A DNA stretch of 64,000 nucleotides, taken from the NCBI RefSeq assembly GCF_000812465.1, contig NZ_JWMA01000027.1, positions 1 through 64,000 of the forward strand, written 5' to 3'. The translations under genes were made by a program, and so were the position numbers. The notes beneath the pieces are model-generated. The model was given only the letters and a program-made list of their open reading frames with translations, did not search any database and was not told the origin of the DNA. The DNA comes from Cupriavidus sp. IDO (lineage in GTDB: Bacteria; Pseudomonadota; Gammaproteobacteria; Burkholderiales; Burkholderiaceae). Positions within the stretch are counted from its first letter, which is position 1. Each line of letters starts with the position of its first letter. Below, piece after piece: positions 34,318-42,024 of the stretch.

Positions 34318-35927
34318 TGTCAAGTACCGCACAAGCCGCGCGCGACGAACTGATCCTGGCAAACCTGGTAGCCAACCGGGTGGAATCGGAACCGGACCGC
34401 GACGTCCTCACTTTCGAGAGCGCTGGCGGGACCGAGGAAGTCCGCACCTACCGCCAGCTCTGGGAGAACGGCTGCCGGATCGCGGCCGGACTCGGCCAGG
34501 CGGGCATGGCGCCAGGCGACCGCTTCGCGTTGCTGATGCAAAACCATCCCGAGTTCGTCGAAGCCATGGTAGGTGCCTCCATCAGCGGCACGGTCTTCGT
34601 GCCGATTGATCCTCGCACCCGCGGCGACAAGCTCGCCTACATGCTGCGCCACTCGGGCTGCAAGGGAGTCATCTGCGCTGACTACGCCATGCAGGCGCTG
34701 GAGGCGGTCCGGGACCAGGTGCCGTCGCTGGAATGGGTCTGGGTGCTGGAGTCCGGCGAGCCTGACGTGCCAGCCCCGGGGACAGGCAGCCGCCGTGTCT
34801 CCGAGGTACTGTCCGGGCCGGTACCGGCGGCGGAGATCCGCAGCGTGGATCCGATGGCGCCCATGCAGATCATGTACACCTCTGGCACCACCGGTGACCC
34901 CAAGGGCGTGGTGATGCGGCACGCCCGCTACGGAGCCGCGGCAGGGTGGGCACCGCTGTTCGGGTACAGCCGCGATGACCGGCCCTATACGGGCCTCTCC
35001 CTGACGCATGGCAACGCGCAGATTGTGACCCTTGCAGCGAGCCTCAAGCTTGGCATGCGCGCGGTGTTCAGCCGGCGCTTCACCAAGTCGCGCCTGTGGG
35101 ATATCGCGCGCAAGTGCGGCTGCACGACCTTCACGCTGCTCGGCGGCATGACCACGGCGATCTACAGCGAGCCGCCCAGGGCCGACGATGCCGACAACCC
35201 GGTCCGCTTCGTCATCAGCGCGGGCATGCCTGGCGCCATCTGGGATGCGTTCGCGCGGCGCTTCGCCGTGCGCATCGTGGAGTTCTATGGCGCGGTGGAG
35301 GGCGGGCTGACCATCAATACGGGCGAGGGGCCGGCCGGCAGCATCGGCAAGCCACCGCCGTTCCTCAACGTGCGGCTGGTCGACGAGGACGATCACGACG
35401 TGGCGCCAGGCCAGCCAGGCGAGCTGATCTTCCAGCTGGCCAATGGCTCGCCGGCCGATGTGGTCTACCTGCACAACCCCGAGGCTTCTGAAAGAAAGAC
35501 GCAGGGAGGATGGCTGCGCATGGGGGATATCGGGCATCGCGACGCGCAAGGCTGGCTCTATTTCGACTATCGCATCGGCGGCGGCATTCGCCACAACGGC
35601 GACTTCATCCAGCCGGGCGAAATCGAGAAGGTCATTGCCGAGTGCGACGACGTTGCGGACGTCTATGTCTATGGCGTGCCTGCCGCGTCCGGCGCGCCTG
35701 GCGAGAAAGACGTGGTGGCCGCCATCGTGGCTGTCGCCGGCACGCAGATCGATCCGCAGGCTGTCTTCTCGCGGTGCAGGCAGCGTCTGAACGCAGGCAT
35801 GGTGCCGTCCTACCTGCAGGTCCTGGCCGAGATTCCCAAGACGGCATCGGAGAAGCCGCAGGAGCGCTTCCTGCTGGAGGCCTTCAAGGCACAAGGCAAG
35901 CAGCTTTATCGCGAAATGCGGGCGTGA
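34317..35927 (+). CDS. AMP-dependent acyl-CoA ligase
   Basis: 536 residues, ANL superfamily. IMYTSGTTGDPKGVV (A3) is present and the A5 region reads EFYGAVEGGLTINTGEGPAG rather than YGMTE, which places it with the CaiC/FadD17-like or bile-acid/carnitine-CoA ligase branch. Then GWLRMGDIGHRDAQGWLYFD and a modified A8 motif (GGIRHNGDFIQPGEIEKVI); the C-terminal lysine (KTASEKPQERFL) is in a variant context. It activates a carboxylic acid for the dehydrogenase encoded just before it. The ATG at 34317 (TGATG overlap) follows gaggag by 8-9 bases. Confidence 0.85.
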   Translation: MSSTAQAARDELILANLVANRVESEPDRDVLTFESAGGTEEVRTYRQLWENGCRIAAGLGQAGMAPGDRFALLMQNHPEFVEAMVGASISGTVFVPIDPRTRGDKLAYMLRHSGCKGVICADYAMQALEAVRDQVPSLEWVWVLESGEPDVPAPGTGSRRVSEVLSGPVPAAEIRSVDPMAPMQIMYTSGTTGDPKGVVMRHARYGAAAGWAPLFGYSRDDRPYTGLSLTHGNAQIVTLAASLKLGMRAVFSRRFTKSRLWDIARKCGCTTFTLLGGMTTAIYSEPPRADDADNPVRFVISAGMPGAIWDAFARRFAVRIVEFYGAVEGGLTINTGEGPAGSIGKPPPFLNVRLVDEDDHDVAPGQPGELIFQLANGSPADVVYLHNPEASERKTQGGWLRMGDIGHRDAQGWLYFDYRIGGGIRHNGDFIQPGEIEKVIAECDDVADVYVYGVPAASGAPGEKDVVAAIVAVAGTQIDPQAVFSRCRQRLNAGMVPSYLQVLAEIPKTASEKPQERFLLEAFKAQGKQLYREMRA

Positions 35928-35999
35928 CGCGGCGCTGCGCCGGCCGGCCCTCAACCAAGTATTCGTACAAGCATTCACACAAACAGCAGGAGACAAAGC

Positions 36000-37118
36000 A
36001 TGGCTACCGATCAATATCAAGTTGTCGTCTATGGCGCCAGTGGCTACACCGGAAAGCTGATCGCCTGGAAGCTGGCGGTGGCCGGCATTCCCTTCATTGC
36101 CGCAGGCCGGGACCAGGCGCGCGTCGAGGCGCAGATGGCAGCGGTGTCTGAGCTGAAGGGGCACGACTACCACTGCGTTGGCGTGCGCCACGACCATGCG
36201 GACCTCGTCGCGCTGTTTTCCGGGCGCAAGCTCGTCATCAACGTGGTCGGCCCATTCATGCAGCTGGGCCTGCCGGTGGTCACGGCGGCGCTGCAGGCGG
36301 GCGCGCACTACCTGGACACCACTGGCGAGCAGGACTGGATGTTCCAGCTGAAGCGGGAGTTCGGTGAGAAATTCCGTCAGCGCGACCTGCTGCTGTGCCC
36401 CGCGAACTCGTATATGTGGGCCGAAGGTGTGCTGGCGACGGAACTGGCCCTGGAAACGCCGGGCATCGATACGCTGGAGTCGGTGTACCTTGCGGATTCG
36501 CAGGTCAGCGTGGCCTCTACCATGTCGTTCCTGCGCATGTGCACCAACCCCCAATATCGCATCCAGAACCGCGAACTGGTCGAGTGGCCGTATGCCACGC
36601 CTTACACCGTCCATGTACCGGGCGAGCACGTGAGCCTGAGCGCGTTGCCGTGGAGCGGCGGGGGCGAGCCGGTCTGGTATGAGGGCGACAGCCGCGTTCG
36701 CAACGTCCGCACGCTGGTTTCGTTCAAGAACCAGGAAGCCTTTGGGGCGGTGCTCGGGCTGCTGCAGAAGTTCGAAGCCGAGTGCCGCAAGCTCCCGCAC
36801 GAGCAGCGCGAGCAGGTCACCAATGACTGGGGGCTGGGCATGACGACCGTGGAGCCGCCGCGCGAAGACCCCGATGTGAACCGGTGCGTGCTGTCGTGCT
36901 ACGGCCGCGGCAATACCGCGTCGGTGTCCGTCGTGCTGCGGGGCAATTCGCCGTACGCGCAGACCGGCGTCTTCAATGCCGAAGCGGCTCGCCGCATCCT
37001 GTCCGGCAAGCTGAAAGCCGTGGGCTTTGCCTCTCCGGCCGCCGCGTTCGGTGCACGGGAACTGATCGGCGCCCAGGCGGAACAGGGCTATCTCGCCTGG
37101 GAAGCGGCTTCCCTCTGA
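36000..37118 (+). CDS. Saccharopine-dehydrogenase-like NAD(P) oxidoreductase
   Basis: 372 residues. Rossmann start VVVYGASGYTGKLIAWKLA (residues 8-26), GRDQARVEAQM, LVINVVGPFMQLGLPVVTAA and YLDTTGEQDWMF are the trans-acting saccharopine dehydrogenase-like pattern. Such proteins include enoyl reductases and steroid- or lipid-modifying enzymes rather than lysine enzymes. No membrane segment. A ribosome site caggagac lies at the right distance. Its place between a ligase and a thiolase suggests reduction of an acyl-CoA or keto intermediate; substrate unknown. Confidence 0.8.
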   Translation: MATDQYQVVVYGASGYTGKLIAWKLAVAGIPFIAAGRDQARVEAQMAAVSELKGHDYHCVGVRHDHADLVALFSGRKLVINVVGPFMQLGLPVVTAALQAGAHYLDTTGEQDWMFQLKREFGEKFRQRDLLLCPANSYMWAEGVLATELALETPGIDTLESVYLADSQVSVASTMSFLRMCTNPQYRIQNRELVEWPYATPYTVHVPGEHVSLSALPWSGGGEPVWYEGDSRVRNVRTLVSFKNQEAFGAVLGLLQKFEAECRKLPHEQREQVTNDWGLGMTTVEPPREDPDVNRCVLSCYGRGNTASVSVVLRGNSPYAQTGVFNAEAARRILSGKLKAVGFASPAAAFGARELIGAQAEQGYLAWEAASL

Positions 37119-37131
37119 GACTTGAATGCAA

Positions 37132-37168
37132 GGGGGCGTTAGCGCCGGGCTACCGGCGAGACGCCCCC
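37132..37168 (+). repeat. Two-tiered hairpin between oxidoreductase and thiolase genes
   Basis: Outer arms gggggcgt and acgccccc (8 bases) and inner arms cgccgg and ccggcg (6 bases). It lies 14 bases after one stop and ends 15 before the next ATG. No T-tract; it could stabilise mRNA ends or lower thiolase expression. Confidence 0.5.
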
Positions 37169-37183
37169 GAAACGGGGCATACC

Positions 37184-38425
37184 ATGAGTGAGACGGTGTA
37201 TATCGTGGGCGTTGGCATGACGCCGTTCGGCAAGCAGATGGACAAGAGCATCAAGGACCTGACGCGCGAAGCGGTCACGATGGCCTTGAAAGATGCCGGA
37301 TGCGAGGCAGGAGCGCTGCAGGCGGCATTCTTCGCCAATTGCACGCAGGGGCATATGGAAGGCCAGGACATGATCCGCGGTGAAATTGCGCTGCGGAGCA
37401 TGGGAATCCAGGGCATTCCCGTGCTCAATATCGAGAACGCATGCGCCAGTGCCAGTTCGGCACTGCACCTGGCCGTCCAGTACGTCAAGGCCGGGGCGGC
37501 GGACATTGCCCTGGCTGTCGGTGCGGAGAAGATGTTTTCGGCGGACAAGGCACGCACGCTGAGTGTGTTCGATGGCGCCTGGGATGTCCATGAGAAAGCC
37601 GCCGGCACCGCCGCCCTGCTGGCGATGGGGCACGGTGTCGAAGTGCCGCCGGGCAGCAGCTCGCCCAGGCCATACAGCGTCTTCATGGACATCTACGCGG
37701 CGATGGGCCGGATGCATATGCGCGAGTTCGGCACGACACAGCGGCAGTTCGCCGCCGTATCCGCCAAGAACCACGGCCATTCGGTGCACAACCCCCTGTC
37801 GCAGTACCGCGAAGCCTTCTCGATCGAGCAGGTTCTTGGCGCGCCACCCATTACCTTCCCGCTGACGCTGCCAATGTGCTCGCCCATCAGCGATGGTGCG
37901 GCGGCAGCCATTGTCTGCAATGCGGCTGGCATGGCACGGCTGACCGGCAGCCGCAGCCGCGCGATCCGGGTACTGGCTTCGGTGGTGGTGAGCGGCAGCG
38001 ATCGTGCGCCGGCCGACCTTGGCGCGCACCTCGTGCGCAAGGGCTCGGCGGATGCCTACCGGATCGCCGGCATTGGCCCGGCCGATGTCTCGGTCGCGGA
38101 AGTGCATGACGCGAGCGCCATTGGCGAGGTGATCCAGGTGGAGGCCATGGGCTTGTGCGAGCCGGGTGCGGGCGGCTGGGTAGCGGAGCGTGGGGAAACT
38201 TCGATCGGTGGCAGGATTCCCGTCAATCCGTCTGGCGGGCTCGAGTCGAAAGGGCACCCGATCGGTGCGACCGGGCTGGGGCAGATCTTCGAGCTGGTCA
38301 CCCAGTTGCGGGCGGAAGCCGGTGCGCGCCAGGTGGATGGTGCCCGCATCGCCATTGCCGAGAACGGCGGCGGCCTGCACGGCGTGGAAGAGGCGGTTGC
38401 CTGCCTGACCATCGTGGGCAGGTAA
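37184..38425 (+). CDS. Thiolase, SCP2/lipid-transfer type
   Basis: 413 residues. The N-terminal nucleophile region is NIENACASASSALHLAVQYV; the second block is EVHDASAIGEV, and the third GLESKGHPIGATGLGQ. The second catalytic cysteine of ordinary thiolases (C-x-G near the end) is replaced by ENGGGLHG, as in SCP-x and the steroid side-chain thiolases. It would cleave 3-ketoacyl-CoA or act on bulky acyl-CoA. The start at 37184 has gggg about 8 bases upstream. Last gene of the operon that begins at 33034. The pathway may degrade a ring or branched-chain acid. Confidence 0.85.
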   Translation: MSETVYIVGVGMTPFGKQMDKSIKDLTREAVTMALKDAGCEAGALQAAFFANCTQGHMEGQDMIRGEIALRSMGIQGIPVLNIENACASASSALHLAVQYVKAGAADIALAVGAEKMFSADKARTLSVFDGAWDVHEKAAGTAALLAMGHGVEVPPGSSSPRPYSVFMDIYAAMGRMHMREFGTTQRQFAAVSAKNHGHSVHNPLSQYREAFSIEQVLGAPPITFPLTLPMCSPISDGAAAAIVCNAAGMARLTGSRSRAIRVLASVVVSGSDRAPADLGAHLVRKGSADAYRIAGIGPADVSVAEVHDASAIGEVIQVEAMGLCEPGAGGWVAERGETSIGGRIPVNPSGGLESKGHPIGATGLGQIFELVTQLRAEAGARQVDGARIAIAENGGGLHGVEEAVACLTIVGR

Positions 38426-38459
38426 GCGGGAACCAGTGTGGGGCGAGGCGGGCGGCGCC

Positions 38460-39074
38460 CTATGGTGCCGCCGCCGCCCAGGTAAAGACCTGCTCGATCA
38501 GCTGATCGCTGGCCTCCGAGAATGCCTGCGCGCCGCCGGCTGCATCCGGCGTGCGTGTCGGTACCTGTGCCCGGAACATCGCGCTGCGTACCTGCGGCGG
38601 GTTCGACTCGCTCAGCGTTGCAACCGCTGCTACCCGCGCCTCGCTCTCGGTGGCGCTGGCATAGTGCTGGACGAACTCGACCACGCGCAGGTTGAGCGCG
38701 AGCGGACGCGGTTCGCCGGCCCCACGTGCCGGCTGTGGCGAGGACCGCGCCTGGGCGTAGGCGCGCATCATCAGGTCTTCGATCAGCACCGGCGGTCGGT
38801 CGATCCACTGGTTGTGTGCATAGGCTTCGACTGCTTGGGCGGCCTTGTAGTCGAGCGAGTACAGGAAGCCGGTCTGGTTGATCCAGGGCGCGGCCGTGAC
38901 GCGCAGCTGCAGGCCGGGCGGAAGCTTGCCGGCGGCGGTCGCGGCACGCTCCCCGCCGGCGATGGACCACCGGGTCGGTTGCGTGGGTGCCGAGGCGCAG
39001 GCCGCGAGCAGGCATACAACCAGCGCGCCCGGCATCAGGCATGCGAGGGCTGTCCGGGGAAGATGTGCCGGCAC
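38460..39074 (-). CDS. ABC-type transport auxiliary lipoprotein (PqiC/MlaD-associated)
   Basis: 204 residues. Lipobox LLAAC at about residue 22-26, then RWSIAGGERAATAAGKLPPG, LDYKAAQAVEAYAHNQWIDR and PPVLIEDLMMRAYAQA: the ABC-type transport auxiliary family (formerly DUF330). It should be an outer-membrane or periplasmic lipoprotein that completes the lipid path of an MCE system. Starts with GTG at 39074, with gagg 6 bases before; it overlaps the mce gene region closely (2 bases apart). Last gene of the operon. Confidence 0.88.
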   Translation of the reverse strand: MPAHLPRTALACLMPGALVVCLLAACASAPTQPTRWSIAGGERAATAAGKLPPGLQLRVTAAPWINQTGFLYSLDYKAAQAVEAYAHNQWIDRPPVLIEDLMMRAYAQARSSPQPARGAGEPRPLALNLRVVEFVQHYASATESEARVAAVATLSESNPPQVRSAMFRAQVPTRTPDAAGGAQAFSEASDQLIEQVFTWAAAAP

Positions 39075-39076
39075 GA

Positions 39077-39967
39077 TCAGCCTCCGAATCCGACTTCGCC
39101 CGGGCCGGGCCTGGACGGATGCTTGCCGAAGATGATCCGTTGCGGGTCGTCGCGCTGCTGGACCGCGACCTCATTGAGCGAGCTGGTCATTTCATCGACG
39201 CCTTGCAGTGTCTGCTCCAGCTGGGGAAGGATATTGCGGTCCACGCGCGCAGCGGAACGGTCAAAACTGCTTGCCATGCCCTTGAAGCCGGACAGCGTGC
39301 CGGTGGCTTCGCGCTGCAAGCCGGCCACTTCGGTCTTCAGGTCCGAGGTAAGGCCGCGCAGGTCGCCCGTCAGGCGGTCCACCCCGCCCAGACTGGTGCG
39401 GGCGGACTTGAGCAAGTCCGGAAGTTCGCCGGACGCGATGCTGAAATTGTGCATGGTGTTCTGCAGGTCTTCGCGCGTGGCCGGGTTGACGATTTCGATC
39501 AGCGCCTGCGTGAGCCGCCGCAAGTCGTCTACAGCTTCGGGCAAGGAGGCGCCGACGCGTTGCAACGACGATTGCTCCAGCGGGATGGTTGCGTTGTCCT
39601 GGTCAAGCAGGGAACCGCGCCCGCTGTCCAGCAGTTCGATATCCGACAGGCCCGTGATGCCCTGGCTGACCAGCCTCGCGGTGGTCGCGGTACTCAGGCG
39701 CAACGGCTGCGACAGGCGCGCCGTGATCACGACCTGCTTCTGGTTCTTGGGATTGATCCGCAGATCGGCCACTTTGCCAACGGGAATGCCGCGGTAAAGC
39801 ACGGGCGCTTCGCGGTTGAGGCCGCTCACGGATTCTTCGGAAATCAGCGTGAGATCCTGTGAATAGATGTCGCGGCTGCGCGCCATCCACACGGCAAGCG
39901 CGGCGCCGGCCGCCACCAGCACGACGAAGAAGATGCCGGTGAAGAGCGCATAGGTCTTGCTTTCCAT
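39077..39967 (-). CDS. MlaD/MCE-family lipid-binding protein
   Basis: 296 residues. One N-terminal TM anchor (TGIFFVVLVAAGAALAVWMA) and a single MCE domain: SGLNREAPVLYRGIPVGKVA, then ISTATTARLVSQGITGLSDI-type sequence, SDIELLDSGRG. The rest is helical, with a long amphipathic region (EVAGLQREATGTLSGFKGMA) that could form the hydrophobic channel, as in LetB/PqiB-type proteins. Periplasmic. Hexameric MlaD-type rings carry phospholipids between membranes. The start at 39967 has gggagg 4 bases upstream. Partners are the ATPase, permease and lipoprotein on either side. Confidence 0.9.
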   Translation of the reverse strand: MESKTYALFTGIFFVVLVAAGAALAVWMARSRDIYSQDLTLISEESVSGLNREAPVLYRGIPVGKVADLRINPKNQKQVVITARLSQPLRLSTATTARLVSQGITGLSDIELLDSGRGSLLDQDNATIPLEQSSLQRVGASLPEAVDDLRRLTQALIEIVNPATREDLQNTMHNFSIASGELPDLLKSARTSLGGVDRLTGDLRGLTSDLKTEVAGLQREATGTLSGFKGMASSFDRSAARVDRNILPQLEQTLQGVDEMTSSLNEVAVQQRDDPQRIIFGKHPSRPGPGEVGFGG

Positions 39968-39997
39968 GATGCCTCCCGTGGATTGGCCTGGCGACAG

Positions 39998-40762
39998 TCA
40001 GGACGCGCCAGTCATGAAGTACTGGTGGATAAAGGGATGATCGACCTTGCGGACCTCTTCCAGGGTGCCGTTGGCCACCACGTGCTGGTCGGCCAGCACC
40101 GCCACGCGATCGATCATCGGTTCCAGCCGGAAAATCTCATGGGTCACGACGATGGCCGCCAGCCCAAGCAGGTGGCGCAGCGACAGCATCAGTTCGACGA
40201 ACTCGCTGGCCGCCACCGGATCGAGACCGGACGTGGGTTCGTCCAGGAAAAGGAGTTCCGGGTCCAGCACGATCGCGCGCGCCAGGGCGGCGCGCTTGAT
40301 CATGCCGCCGGACAACTCAGACGGCAGCTTGTCCGCGTCGGACGGCTTCAACCCCGACTGGGCAAGCTTGAGATAGGCGATGTCCATCATCTCTGCGCGG
40401 GACAGGTTGCCGCGTTCATGCAGCGGCACCATGATGTTCTCGAGCACCGTCAGGGCGCTGTACAGGGCGCCGAACTGGAACAACACGCCCCAGCGTTCGC
40501 GCAGCCAGCGCTGCCGCAGGAAGTAGGACGACCGGATGTGTTCGCCGAAGACTTCGACGGTGCCTTTGGCCGGCTCGGTCAGGCCCATCATGTGCCGCAG
40601 CAGCGTGGTCTTGCCACTGCCGGAGCCGCCAACCAGCGCTACCACCTCGCCCGGCCTGACTTCCAGGCTGACATCCTGGTGGATGACCTTGCTGCCGAAG
40701 GTCGTCCAGATTCCCGTCATGCGCACGGGCAAGGCCGGTTGTGCGGGCTCAGCCATGTTCAT
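39998..40762 (-). CDS. MlaF-type lipid ABC transporter ATPase
   Basis: 254 residues. Walker A GGSGSGKTT at about 45-53, the Q-loop VLFQFGALYSALTVLEN, signature LSGGMIKRAALARAI and Walker B LLFLDEPTSGLD, with the H-loop VTHE. The FQ-GALFSSLTVxEN pattern is specific to the Mla family. It powers lipid movement through the MCE ring with the permease next to it. The start at 40762 overlaps the permease stop in ATGA; the longer frame is a shadow of the permease. Confidence 0.92.
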   Translation of the reverse strand: MNMAEPAQPALPVRMTGIWTTFGSKVIHQDVSLEVRPGEVVALVGGSGSGKTTLLRHMMGLTEPAKGTVEVFGEHIRSSYFLRQRWLRERWGVLFQFGALYSALTVLENIMVPLHERGNLSRAEMMDIAYLKLAQSGLKPSDADKLPSELSGGMIKRAALARAIVLDPELLFLDEPTSGLDPVAASEFVELMLSLRHLLGLAAIVVTHEIFRLEPMIDRVAVLADQHVVANGTLEEVRKVDHPFIHQYFMTGAS

Positions 40763-41883
40763 TTGCCCGTCAGTGAAAGTGCCACGGCGACGATCGCGTC
40801 CAGCACGATCACCAGCGTGATCGATGCCACCACGGAAGCCGTGGTCGAGGTGCCGACACTGGTGCTGTCCGGCTTCACGCGTTCGCCAAAGTGGCAACCG
40901 ACCATGCCGATGGCGAAGCCGAACATGACGCCTTTGGCCAGTCCGATATAGAGCTGCCGAACCGGTACGACATCCCGGAAGCGGTCGATAAACAGCGAGA
41001 ACGGGATATCCAGTTGCCCCCTGGCGGCCACCGCACCGCCGGCCAGGGCGAACAGTGTGGTCCAGAGCGTCAGCAGCGGCACGGCAAGGGCCAGAGAGGA
41101 AATCATCGGCCAGTAGAGCCGCAGCGTATGCGAGATCCCGTGCACGCTCATGGCATCCAGCTCCTGGCTCAGCTTCATGGCGCCGATCCGGGCGGTCAGT
41201 GCCGACCCCGACCTGCCCGCGATCAGGATGGCGCACAACAGGGGCCCCAGCTCGCGCAGGACGGCGATACCGAGGAAGTCGACGATGAAGATGTTCGCGC
41301 CGTACTGCAGCAACTGCTGCGCAGACAGGTAGCTCAGCACCATGCCGATCAGGTAGCCGACCAGCGCGGTGATCCCCAATGCGGTGACACCTGCCCGATA
41401 GCTTTCCACCGACAGTTCGCGCCATGGCATCAGGCGGGGCCTGAGCACGATGACGAGCGAGGCGAGCACATAGCCGCCCAGCAGGCGCAGAAAATCCCCG
41501 ACATGGCTGAACGGATGGAGCAGGGCTTCACCGATTGCCGTCAGCGTATCGACGAGGATATGCCGCCTTGGCAAAGGCGGCGCATCGCCGACCGCGAGGA
41601 TCTGTTCCAGCAGTGCGCGCTGCGCGTCGCTGCAGACGAGCTGCTGCGGCAGCACGCGATCCCAGCTGCGCACAAGCAGACGCAGGCCAACGGTGTCGAA
41701 GCGCTCCACGCCGCTGATGTCCCAGCGCGATGCGGCCACGGCGTGAAGTGCCTGTTCGGTGGCGGCAATCTGGCCGTGCAGCGCAGGAAACGTCCACAGC
41801 CCTTCAAGAATGGCTGTGCCGTTCTCGATACGCCAGTGCGGCTTTCCGGCCTGGGCACGTTCCATCGGCACCGACGCAGCCAT
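40759..41883 (-). CDS. MlaE-type lipid permease with N-terminal STAS-like domain
   Basis: 374 residues. Residues 1-105 are a soluble domain (WRIENGTAILEGLWTFPALH, WDISGVERFDTVGLRLLVRS) that resembles the STAS fold of MlaB. Residues 130-374 are the YrbE/MlaE permease with five or six TM segments, including LREGVTALGITALVGYLIG-like and VREIGPLL-like (VLRELGPLLCAILIAGRSGS) blocks. A fused MlaB-like domain may replace a separate MlaB. First gene of the operon (permease-ATPase-MCE-lipoprotein); ggaggt precedes the start at 41883. No MlaC is seen, as in PqiB/LetB-type systems. Confidence 0.9.
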   Translation of the reverse strand: MAASVPMERAQAGKPHWRIENGTAILEGLWTFPALHGQIAATEQALHAVAASRWDISGVERFDTVGLRLLVRSWDRVLPQQLVCSDAQRALLEQILAVGDAPPLPRRHILVDTLTAIGEALLHPFSHVGDFLRLLGGYVLASLVIVLRPRLMPWRELSVESYRAGVTALGITALVGYLIGMVLSYLSAQQLLQYGANIFIVDFLGIAVLRELGPLLCAILIAGRSGSALTARIGAMKLSQELDAMSVHGISHTLRLYWPMISSLALAVPLLTLWTTLFALAGGAVAARGQLDIPFSLFIDRFRDVVPVRQLYIGLAKGVMFGFAIGMVGCHFGERVKPDSTSVGTSTTASVVASITLVIVLDAIVAVALSLTGK

Positions 41884-42024
41884 TGGCCTACCTCCCTGCA
41901 GTCATCCCGGTAGCGTATGGCATGCCGGCCGCCTGCCGGTCGCCAGATGAATCTGAAGCTCCTCTTAACATAGTCGAAAAAGCGCCGTGTGGCCGGCTTC
42001 CAGGACGTGCCTTGGGACACGAGA

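Noticed and set aside
34320..36800. 826-codon minus-strand frame opposite the ligase operon
   Set aside because: Antisense shadow of two well-supported genes; no recognisable motif.
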